Shown here: piece after piece, positions 7,739 through 18,766 of the stretch
Layout: each line of letters begins with the position of its first letter
How positions within the stretch are numbered: position 1 is the stretch's first letter
From: Nostocoides sp.
Lineage (GTDB): Bacteria; Actinomycetota; Actinomycetes; Actinomycetales; Dermatophilaceae
Length of the DNA stretch: 64,000 nucleotides
Assembly: GCA_016716625.1 (NCBI GenBank)
Contig: JADJVJ010000006.1
Coordinates: 620,001 to 684,000, forward strand
Direction of reading: 5' to 3'
Notes under the pieces: generated by a model
What the model was told of the DNA's origin: nothing
Seen by the model: the letters and a program-made list of their open reading frames with translations, nothing else
The model's database searches: none
Position numbers and translations under genes: made by a program

Positions 7739-8695
7739 GTGAGTGATCGCCGGCTGATCTCCTTCGTGCTGCCCGTCTACAACGAGGAGGGCAATATCGA
7801 CCTCCTCCACGACACCCTGGCGGAGACGGTCGGAGCCCTCCCCTACGACCTCGAGTTCGTCTTCGTGAACGACGGCAGCGCGGACGGTTCGATGGGCGTT
7901 CTGGAATCGCTGGCGGCCCGCGACCCGCGCGTCACCGTGGTCGACCTCTCCCGCAACTTCGGCCACCAGGTCGCCGTCACAGCTGGGCTCGACACGGCCC
8001 GCGGCGACGCCATCATCATCATGGACGCCGACCTGCAGGACCCGCCGAGGGTATGTGTCGACCTCATCACGGAGTGGGAGGCCGGCTCCGACGTCGTCTA
8101 CGCCCAGCGCCGCACCCGCCAGGACACCGCCTTCAAGCGGGTCACGGCGCACGCCTACTACCGCGTCCTCGGGCGGCTCACCGACATCGACATCCCCCCG
8201 GACACCGGGGACTTCCGGCTGATCGACCGGCGGGTTCACGAGCACCTGGCGCGTTACCGGGAACACCACCGCTTCATCCGCGGCATGGTCGTCGACGCCG
8301 GCTTCCGGCATACGGCGGTCCAGTTCGACCGGGACGCCCGCCACGCCGGGACCACCGGCTACCCCCTGCGGGCGCTGGTCAAGCTCGCCACCGACGGCAT
8401 CTTCGGGTTCTCGACCAAACCGCTGCAGCTCATCTCCCGGGCCGGGTACGTCATGGCGTTCCTCGCCGTCCTCGCCGCGGGTTACGCCACGATCGCGCGG
8501 CTCTTCTTCCCCGAGCGGGTCGTCGAAGGCTGGGCCTTCGTCGTTGTCGCGATGGCCTTCATCGGCGGGCTGCAGCTCATCATGCTCGGCATCCTCGGCT
8601 CCTACATCGGCCGGATCTACAACGAGGTGAAGCGACGCCCCCTGTATGGCGTGCAGCGCGTCATCGGCGGCCCCGGCCCTCGCGACCACGGCTAG
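7739..8695 (+). CDS. Polyprenyl-phosphate glycosyltransferase, GT2 (DPM1/GtrB-like)
   Basis: A 318-residue protein. The GT-A domain begins LISFVLPVYNEEGNI and has the metal-binding MDADLQDPP at about residues 95-103 (D96, D98) and the acceptor region DTGDFRLIDR. Two C-terminal transmembrane helices (about 232-252 and 265-288) are typical of GtrB-type enzymes, which move a sugar from a nucleotide donor to a lipid phosphate on the inner membrane face. The likely product feeds a GT-C transferase in cell-wall or exopolysaccharide glycosylation. The start is GTG at 7739, 18 bases after the kinase stop. The tail overlaps the convergent next gene by 35 bases. Confidence 0.88.
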   Translation: MSDRRLISFVLPVYNEEGNIDLLHDTLAETVGALPYDLEFVFVNDGSADGSMGVLESLAARDPRVTVVDLSRNFGHQVAVTAGLDTARGDAIIIMDADLQDPPRVCVDLITEWEAGSDVVYAQRRTRQDTAFKRVTAHAYYRVLGRLTDIDIPPDTGDFRLIDRRVHEHLARYREHHRFIRGMVVDAGFRHTAVQFDRDARHAGTTGYPLRALVKLATDGIFGFSTKPLQLISRAGYVMAFLAVLAAGYATIARLFFPERVVEGWAFVVVAMAFIGGLQLIMLGILGSYIGRIYNEVKRRPLYGVQRVIGGPGPRDHG

Positions 8696-9554
8696 CCTCG
8701 ACGGCCGGGTCGATGTATGAGCGGGCCGTATGCCGGTGCGCATATACATCGAGTCGGCGGGTCCCGAAGGGGTCGGGCGGCGAAGGCGATGCGCTGAGGT
8801 CCCCGGTGGCCGCCCGATACGGCAGCGCCTGCGGGTGCCGTCGGCTGAGGTCACTCGAGCCGAGCACCCCGGTCGGGACCCGAAGCCGGGCACTGGCCAC
8901 ACGGAGGGCATGGAGGTCGACCGGGCGGCGCGCCCCGATGAGGATGAGATTGCCGAACCGCCGCCCCTTGACGACCTCGTGGAGGCCCACCGCCGCGACG
9001 TGACCCAGGCTCGCCCGGACACCGGCCGCCACTCGGGCGAGATAGCCGTGGTCCCGCTCGTCGGCGATATTGGCCAGCAGGAGACCGCCCAGCGCGAGCA
9101 CCCGAGCGACCTCCGCGAACCACTCCACGCTGGTGAGTGCGGCGGGCACCTGACCGCCCTCGAAGGCGTCCAGGATCAGCAGGTCGGCGCTGCCCTCCGC
9201 GAGGGCACCGATGCCCTCGATACCGCCCTCGGGCCGCACTCGGATCCGGTGGCGGCGCGGCAGCGGCAACTCGGCCCGAACCCGGGCGGTGAGCCGGTCA
9301 TCGGGTTCGAGAACGATCTGGGGGGAGCCGGGCCGGGTGTGTTCGACCCATCGAGCCATGGTGAGCCCGCCGCCGCCAACATGGGTCACCCGCAGCGGTC
9401 CGGGTGGGAGGAGCGTGTCGACCGCGAGCGCGAGCTGCGCGACATACTCGAAGGCGAGGTCAGTGGGGTCGGTGAGGTTGACCGCGCTCTGTTCGAAGCC
9501 GTCGAGCAGGAGAATCGTCCGGTCACCGTCCCGCACGAAGGTCGGCTCGCCCAC
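8661..9554 (-). CDS. Spermidine-synthase-fold methyltransferase-like protein
   Basis: A 297-residue soluble protein with a Rossmann fold of the spermidine synthase/MnmC type: glycine-rich motif I in VTHVGGGGLTMARWV (about residues 57-71), an acidic residue at the end of strand 2 (IVLEPDDRL), and ADLLILDAFEGGQVP at about 124-138. Actinobacteria often carry such proteins without polyamine pathway genes nearby, and there are none here, so the true substrate is unknown. The GTG start at 9554 lies 105 bases from the divergent peptidase gene. The C-terminal coding end overlaps the convergent glycosyltransferase by 35 bases. Confidence 0.7.
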   Translation of the reverse strand: MGEPTFVRDGDRTILLLDGFEQSAVNLTDPTDLAFEYVAQLALAVDTLLPPGPLRVTHVGGGGLTMARWVEHTRPGSPQIVLEPDDRLTARVRAELPLPRRHRIRVRPEGGIEGIGALAEGSADLLILDAFEGGQVPAALTSVEWFAEVARVLALGGLLLANIADERDHGYLARVAAGVRASLGHVAAVGLHEVVKGRRFGNLILIGARRPVDLHALRVASARLRVPTGVLGSSDLSRRHPQALPYRAATGDLSASPSPPDPFGTRRLDVYAHRHTARSYIDPAVEASRGREGRGRR

Positions 9555-9659
9555 CCCCCGAGTATGCCGGTCCCCCGAGTGCGCGGTCGGGCGGACGGGG
9601 TTATGTTGGAGAAATGCGCCGGGTCATCGGGCTCGGCCCGGATGGGGCAAGGGGATGTC

Positions 9660-11225
9660 ATGAGCAGACTCAGGGGTGTCGGTCGCGGTCGGCGAGCGCT
9701 CGTCATGGCCGCGGCGGCAACGGCATACGCTCTGGTCGCGGTGAGCGGGGCGAGCGCCGCCGGGTCCGCGGGCGGGGCTGGGATCGGCGACCCGTACTAC
9801 CCGCTTTATGGCAACGGTGGGTATGACGTCAACCACTACGCCATCGATGTCGCCTACACCCCGGCCACCGACCGCCTCGTCGGCCGCACCACGGTCAGGG
9901 CGACCACAACCCAGTACCTCACCCGGTTCAACCTCGACCTGGCCCTCACCGCGAGCGCGGTCACCGTGAACGGACGGCCCGCGACGTTCACCAAACCCAA
10001 CTGGCACGAACTGCAGATCACCCCGGCGTCGGCGCTCAACCCCGGCACCCCGTTCACGGTCGAGGTGCGCTATGCCGGAGTGCCCTCGACGGTGACTCCG
10101 GTGGGGCCAACCACCTTCACCCCGTGGACGCGCACGGCCGACGGGGCGGTCGCCGTCGGCGAGCCCGAGATCGCCGCCTGGTGGTACCCCTCCAACGACC
10201 ACCCCCGCGACAAGGCGACCTTCGACATCGCCCTCACCGTGCCCAAGGGGCTCGAGGCGCTGAGCAACGGCCGGCTCGTCGGCAAGACCTTCGGGACGAG
10301 CACGGACACCTGGCGGTGGCGGGTCGCCAACCCGATGACGACCTATCTCGCCTTCATGGCCGTCGGGCAGTTCACCGTGACCCGCGGGACCACCCCCGCG
10401 GGCATCCCCTGGCTCAACGCGATCGCCGCCAACGGCGGGGCCGAAGCCGCAGCCGCCGCGGCCGACCTCGCCCGCACCCCGGAGGTTGTCGACTGGCATG
10501 CGAGCCAGTGGGGACCCTATCCGTTCGAGGCGATGGGTGGGGTGGCCCCCGCCGCCGAAACCGGGTTCGCCTTGGAGAACCAGACCCGCCCGGTGTACTC
10601 GCGCGGCTTCTGGGCCGGTGGGCAGTCCAACATCTATGTCGTCGTTCATGAGCTCGCGCACCAGTGGTACGGCGACTCGGTGAGCGTGCACAGCTGGCGC
10701 GACATCTGGCTCAACGAGGGCTTCGCGACGTTCGCGACGTGGAAATGGTCAGAGGCCCACGGCGAGGGCACCGCCAACCAGATCCTGCGCCAGGAGTACC
10801 AGGGCTACGCAGCCTCCGAGGACTGGTTCTGGGGCGTGACGATCGGCGACCCGGGAGCCGCTGGGGAGTTCCAGTGGCCGGTGTACTCCCGGGGCGCGAT
10901 GACCTTGCAGGCCCTGCGCAACCGGATCGGCACGGCGACGTTCATGAATCTCATGCGGTCCTGGGCCAAAGCCCGCGCCGGCGGCAACGGGTCCATCTCG
11001 CAGTTCATCGCGCTCGCCGAGGGACTTTCCGGGCAAGACCTCACCGCGTTCTTCGACGCCTGGCTTTACACCCCGAGCAAGCCGGCAGCGACAGTCGCGA
11101 ATGGGCTCGACCCGCGCTGGGCGACCATGCTCGTCAGCCCGGCCGAGCGCTCTCAGGTCGAGGCCACCCGCGAGCGGATCAAGGCCGCGACCCAGCCCCC
11201 GCCGGGCCGCTCATCCCGCAAGTAG
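9660..11225 (+). CDS. Secreted M1-family zinc metallopeptidase
   Basis: A 521-residue protein. Residues 1-34 form a signal peptide with an RGRR stretch, a hydrophobic core and an ASA-like cleavage site. An N-terminal beta domain of the leukotriene-A4-hydrolase type follows. The zinc site is H330-E331-L-A-H334 followed by 18 residues and E353 (NEGFAT). The exopeptidase region reads ALENQTRP, in place of the GAMEN motif of typical aminopeptidases, so aminopeptidase specificity is less certain. The C-terminal helical domain is short. ATG 9660 follows an aagggg ribosome-binding stretch; the frame is open far upstream but is non-coding there. It probably digests proteins outside the cell. Confidence 0.9.
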   Translation: MSRLRGVGRGRRALVMAAAATAYALVAVSGASAAGSAGGAGIGDPYYPLYGNGGYDVNHYAIDVAYTPATDRLVGRTTVRATTTQYLTRFNLDLALTASAVTVNGRPATFTKPNWHELQITPASALNPGTPFTVEVRYAGVPSTVTPVGPTTFTPWTRTADGAVAVGEPEIAAWWYPSNDHPRDKATFDIALTVPKGLEALSNGRLVGKTFGTSTDTWRWRVANPMTTYLAFMAVGQFTVTRGTTPAGIPWLNAIAANGGAEAAAAAADLARTPEVVDWHASQWGPYPFEAMGGVAPAAETGFALENQTRPVYSRGFWAGGQSNIYVVVHELAHQWYGDSVSVHSWRDIWLNEGFATFATWKWSEAHGEGTANQILRQEYQGYAASEDWFWGVTIGDPGAAGEFQWPVYSRGAMTLQALRNRIGTATFMNLMRSWAKARAGGNGSISQFIALAEGLSGQDLTAFFDAWLYTPSKPAATVANGLDPRWATMLVSPAERSQVEATRERIKAATQPPPGRSSRK

Positions 11226-11238
11226 CCCAGGGGGCTAC
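11222..11238. terminator. Short hairpin between the M1 peptidase gene and purL
   Basis: GTAGCCC (11222-11228) pairs with GGGCTAC (11232-11238) around a 3-base loop. The stop codon of the peptidase gene is inside the stem and the purL stop is 14 bases further on. It is a candidate shared terminator for these convergent genes, without a U tract. Confidence 0.45.
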
Positions 11239-11251
11239 CCGACCCAGCCAA

Positions 11252-15139
<3,888 letters not shown>

Positions 15140-15181
15140 CCACGCAACGCTACCCGTTCGCCAGGATGGGCTCTGCGCGGC

Positions 15182-16102
15182 CTAGAAGGCCGTGCCGGTG
15201 AGCCGCTCGTAGGCCTCCACGTACTTGGCCCGCGTGCGTTCAAGGACCTCGGCCGGCAGCGGTGGCGGTGGGGCTCCCGAGGACCGGTCCCAGCCGGCCG
15301 ACGGGGAGGTGAGCCACTCCCGGACGAACTCCTTGTCGAAACTTCTCTGCGGGTGACCGGGCTCCCAGGAGTCGGCTGGCCAAAACCTCGATGAGTCCGG
15401 GGTGAGCACCTCGTCGGCGAGGACGAGGTCGCCGCAATCCACCCCAAACTCCACCTTGGTGTCCGCGATAAGAATGCCGCGTTCGGCGGCGATCTCGTTG
15501 CCCCGGGCGAGGATGGCCACGGTGAGCTCGCGCGCCCGGTCGGCGAGTTCCGGGCCAATGGCCAGCTCCACCTGAGGGAACGACATCGGCTCGTCATGCT
15601 CCCCGTGCGGCGCCTTGGTCGACGGGGTGAAGACCGGGCTCGGCAGCCGGTCACCGTCGACCAGACCCTCGGGAAGCAGGACCCCGCTCACGTGACCGCT
15701 GGCGACGTATTCGCGCAGGCCGCCGCCGGTCAGGTACGCCCGGGCAACACACTCCACGGGCAGCATGTCGAGCCGCCGCACGAGCACCGCCCGGCCGGCG
15801 ACCGCGGCCGGGACCTCGGTGGAGAGGACATGGTTGGGGACCAGGTCGCGCAGCTGCTCGAACCACCACAACGAAAGCCTGGTGAGCACCTCGCCCTTGT
15901 CTGGCACCGGGGTATCCAAGATGAAGTCGAAGGCCGAGAGCCGATCCGAGGCCACGAGCAGGAGGGCGTCGTCGCGGGCGGCACCGGTGTCGGGGTGCAG
16001 CGGGGCGTAGAGGTCACGGACCTTGCCGGAGTAGACGTGGGCGTAGCCGGGCAGAACCACCGGGGTCGGGCCCTCAGGCGCGTCGGACGGCATACGGGTC
16101 AT
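15182..16102 (-). CDS. purC: Phosphoribosylaminoimidazole-succinocarboxamide synthase
   Basis: A 306-residue SAICAR synthetase: CAIR, aspartate and ATP give SAICAR in purine synthesis. Family marks are YSGKVRDLY near the start (ATP site), LLVASDRLSAFDFIL, VECVARAYLTGGGLREY and IADTKVEFG. It is about 60 residues longer than the short bacterial type and resembles the longer actinobacterial/eukaryotic type. ATG 16102 overlaps the purD stop as ATGA, so translation is coupled. A second in-frame ATG is at 16093, and GTATGCCGT spans it. Confidence 0.95.
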   Translation of the reverse strand: MTRMPSDAPEGPTPVVLPGYAHVYSGKVRDLYAPLHPDTGAARDDALLLVASDRLSAFDFILDTPVPDKGEVLTRLSLWWFEQLRDLVPNHVLSTEVPAAVAGRAVLVRRLDMLPVECVARAYLTGGGLREYVASGHVSGVLLPEGLVDGDRLPSPVFTPSTKAPHGEHDEPMSFPQVELAIGPELADRARELTVAILARGNEIAAERGILIADTKVEFGVDCGDLVLADEVLTPDSSRFWPADSWEPGHPQRSFDKEFVREWLTSPSAGWDRSSGAPPPPLPAEVLERTRAKYVEAYERLTGTAF

Positions 16103-17373
16103 CCTTGCACCACCGGCTCGCAGGCAGCGGCCGCGATGTCGGTGCGGTGATGGGAGCCGGCGAGGGCGACCCGGGAGACGGCGCCGTACGCCGCCTGACG
16201 CGCCTGGTCGAGGTCGGCCCCACGGCCGACGACCGACACCACGCGACCCCCCGCGGAGATCAGGTCCCCGGCCTCGTTGCGCGCGGTGCCCGCGTGCAGC
16301 ACGACCGCCGACTCGGAGATCTCCTCGACCCCGGTGATGACATCCCCGGTCCGCGGGGTGCCCGGGTAGCCCTCGGCGGCGATGACGACCACCACAGCGG
16401 CCTGCGGCGACCACTCCAGGGGCGGGATGTCGGCGAGATCGCCGGTGGCCGCAGCGTGCAGCAACCCGCCCAGCGGCGATGCGAGCCGCTCGAGAACGAC
16501 AAGGGTCTCGGGGTCACCGAAGCGGACGTTGAACTCGATCACCCGCGGGCCACCGGCAGTCACAGCGAGCCCGATGAAGAGCAGGCCGCTGAACGGCGTC
16601 CCGCGGCGAGCCATCTCGGCCACGGTGGGACGGGCCACCGTCTGCACGACCTCGTTTACAAGGTCGGCGGGGGCCCAGGGCAGCGGTGAGTAGGCCCCCA
16701 TGCCTCCGGTGTTGGGGCCCTCGTCGCCGTCGAAGACCCGCTTGAAGTCCTGGGCGGGGGCCAGCGGCAGCACGGTGGTCCCGTCGCAGACACAGAAGAG
16801 CGAGACCTCGGGACCGTCGAGGTAGCCCTCGACGACGACCCGGCCGCCGGGCTTGTCCAGGCACGTGGAGGCGTGGGCCAAGGCCGCCTCGGAGGAGTCG
16901 GTCACCACGACCCCCTTGCCGGCAGCCAGGCCATCGTCCTTGATGACGTGCGGGGCGCCGAACTCGGCCATCGCCGCCGCGACCTCCGGCAGGGTGGCGC
17001 ACACCCTGGCTTGGGCCGTGGGGACGCCGGCTGCGGTCATGACGTCCTTGGCAAACGCCTTGCTCCCCTCGAGCTGGGCCGCGGCACCCGAGGGGCCGAA
17101 GACGGCATACCCGCGCTCGCGCAACAGATCGGCCACCCCGGCCACGAGCGGCGCCTCCGGCCCGAGCACGACGAGATCGACCGTATGCCGTGCGGCCAGG
17201 TCGGCGATCGCGGCACCATCGGTGACTCCACCGGGCAACGGCTCACACCGCGCCACGGAGGCGATGCCCGGGTTGCCGGGCGCCGCAATGACGGCCTCGA
17301 CCTGCGGATCCCGCAGGAGGTGACGGACGAGAGCGTGCTCACGGCCACCGGAGCCGATGACGAGAACCTTCAC
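16099..17373 (-). CDS. purD: Phosphoribosylamine-glycine ligase
   Basis: A 424-residue GAR synthetase of the ATP-grasp superfamily: phosphoribosylamine, glycine and ATP give GAR. The N-terminal motif MKVLVIGSGGREHAL is diagnostic. The ATP-grasp core has VIKDDGLAAGKGVVV at about residues 143-157, and the metal-binding region IEFNVRFGDPET lies near 275-287. It starts with GTG at 17373 and is first in the purD-purC-purL operon. The leader contains a 51-base hairpin (17445-17495). No purE, purK, purF or purM is in the window; purA is about 4 kb away in a separate unit. Confidence 0.97.
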   Translation of the reverse strand: MKVLVIGSGGREHALVRHLLRDPQVEAVIAAPGNPGIASVARCEPLPGGVTDGAAIADLAARHTVDLVVLGPEAPLVAGVADLLRERGYAVFGPSGAAAQLEGSKAFAKDVMTAAGVPTAQARVCATLPEVAAAMAEFGAPHVIKDDGLAAGKGVVVTDSSEAALAHASTCLDKPGGRVVVEGYLDGPEVSLFCVCDGTTVLPLAPAQDFKRVFDGDEGPNTGGMGAYSPLPWAPADLVNEVVQTVARPTVAEMARRGTPFSGLLFIGLAVTAGGPRVIEFNVRFGDPETLVVLERLASPLGGLLHAAATGDLADIPPLEWSPQAAVVVVIAAEGYPGTPRTGDVITGVEEISESAVVLHAGTARNEAGDLISAGGRVVSVVGRGADLDQARQAAYGAVSRVALAGSHHRTDIAAAACEPVVQG

Positions 17374-17444
17374 AGCTGCCAGCGTAGTTGTCGGCCGTCA
17401 AGGTGCGCCGCGAGCCCACGGTCGGCTGCGGAGGGGACAATGAA

Positions 17445-17495
17445 AGGCGCGGCGTCCCCGAGGAGCAGGGGGTAATCCCCGGGAACACCGCGCCT
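17445..17495. other. 51-base hairpin in the purD upstream region
   Basis: AGGCGCGG (17445-17452) pairs with CCGCGCCT (17488-17495). The inside extends with GT/AC, CCCG/CGGG and a small GGG-taat-CCC tip. On the minus strand it is followed by TTTCATTG. It lies 72 bases before purD and 164 bases before the divergent HTH gene. It may be a structured leader or attenuator of the purine operon, or an insulator between divergent units. No known purine riboswitch core was recognized. Confidence 0.35.
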
Positions 17496-17559
17496 GCTGA
17501 GGGAGCTCGACGGCTGGGGAGGCCGGAACGTCCCCTCAACATCGACGTTGTCGACACTT

Positions 17560-17594
17560 CAACTTTCGCACAGAATCTGACAACCGTAAAGTTG
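17560..17594. promoter_or_regulatory. Inverted repeat CAACTTT...AAAGTTG before the HTH gene
   Basis: CAACTTT (17560-17566) and AAAGTTG (17588-17594) are perfect complements separated by 21 bases, two helical turns. The region is AT-rich for this genome. The palindrome TGTCGACA lies nearby at 17549-17556. The site is 65 bases before the TTG-started regulator at 17659, a natural place for an autoregulatory operator. Confidence 0.4.
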
Positions 17595-17658
17595 TGCCAC
17601 GGCGGAATACCGACGTTGGCGGAGAGCCGACAACCCCCTGCGCTCCCAGGAGGACTCA

Positions 17659-18699
17659 TTGGACACAGACTACGCCCGGCTCGCGGCAGCCGAGGCGCTC
17701 CTCGGCGCGACCGGATGGCCCCAGGCATCCGGCAACGACGGCATCGTCGAGGTCTACCTCGCCACCGTCCAGAGCCTCACGCCCTCCCGGCGCTCGCTCA
17801 TCGAGGCCGGGTTCGACCCACCCCTGGTCGACTATGCCCTTCTCCTGCTGCACCACCGCAAGGTCATCGATGCCTCCAATCCCGAGGCCCTCGTTATCCA
17901 CCCGCCGAAGGCAGCCCTGCAGCGATATGCCACGGAACTCGAGACCTTCGCCACGACGGCTCGTCAGGCTATCGAGCCCCTCACCGAGCTCTACCGTCAG
18001 GTCCGCTCCGTGCCCGAAGACCCGGACCAGCTGCTCGCTGGGTTCGTCAGCCTCGTCCACAGTCGTGACGACGTCCTGGAGATCCGGCGGACCGAGGCCG
18101 CCCGCGCCCGCCAACGGACGATCCGGCTCATCGCTGCCTCGCCTGACACGCTTGCGGAGCTGCGCGGTGAGATCCCCGGGGTCGACATCGCCACCGAGAG
18201 CCGGCACCTCGAGGAACGGCTCGTGCTCGTCCACATGTCCGTCTTCAACGAGGAGGGCACCCTCGCAGCACTCCTCGCCCTTGAGGCGGCTGGCTGCCGG
18301 GTGCGGCTCTTCACCTCCCCCGCCCTGACCCTGTCGATCTTCGACGACGACTGCGCGATCCTCGACCTGAGCTCGGCCGACCCGCACGGCCCGGCGGCTT
18401 TGGTGGTGCGATACCGGCCCATCGTCAAGGCCTTGGCCAAGATCATGGAGCTGCAATGGCGCTCAAGCCTGCCGTTGCCGGTTCAGGGCCGAGCCTCCGC
18501 CCTCGGCATGGACACCAGGGACCTGCAGATCATCACCCTCCTCGGGGCCGGCTCGAGCGATGTGACGATCGCCCGCCAGCTCGGCATCTCCCAGCGCACG
18601 GTCGAACGCCGCCTGCGGGCCTACATGGACAGCCATGGACTGGAAACCCGATATCAGTTGGGTGTCTTTGTGGGAAAGGCGCAGACCCTGGAGCGGTAG
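17659..18699 (+). CDS. LuxR-type HTH transcriptional regulator with large N-terminal domain
   Basis: A 346-residue DNA-binding protein. The C-terminal 65 residues form a LuxR/GerE-type helix-turn-helix (DLQIITLLGAGSSDVTIARQLGISQRTVERRL) and end with an ETRYQLG motif. The rest, about 270 residues, has no motif I recognize. It contains a helical segment at about 80-150 and an alpha/beta segment after residue 170 resembling the sensory part of TrmB-like or PLD-like actinobacterial regulators. The start is TTG at 17659, supported by an AGGAGG ribosome-binding site 6 bases away. It is divergent from purD. A shorter relative lies upstream of purA at 22402, sharing the HTH style and ETRYQLG. The ligand and targets are unknown. 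Confidence 0.75.
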   Translation: MDTDYARLAAAEALLGATGWPQASGNDGIVEVYLATVQSLTPSRRSLIEAGFDPPLVDYALLLLHHRKVIDASNPEALVIHPPKAALQRYATELETFATTARQAIEPLTELYRQVRSVPEDPDQLLAGFVSLVHSRDDVLEIRRTEAARARQRTIRLIAASPDTLAELRGEIPGVDIATESRHLEERLVLVHMSVFNEEGTLAALLALEAAGCRVRLFTSPALTLSIFDDDCAILDLSSADPHGPAALVVRYRPIVKALAKIMELQWRSSLPLPVQGRASALGMDTRDLQIITLLGAGSSDVTIARQLGISQRTVERRLRAYMDSHGLETRYQLGVFVGKAQTLER

Positions 18700-18766
18700 A
18701 CTCGTGTGTTCCGTGTGCCTCGGCCACGGACCAGGTACATCGTCTTTGACCGGAGAGCTCTGCGCC

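Noticed and set aside
8730..9659. An N-terminal extension of about 310 residues on the M1 peptidase frame
   Set aside because: It lies antisense to the spermidine-synthase-fold gene and has no signal peptide or domain. The true signal peptide begins at 9660.
18700..18766. Rifamycin-associated element upstream of helR
   Set aside because: I searched the 67-base gap for a 19-base inverted repeat of the known type and found none.
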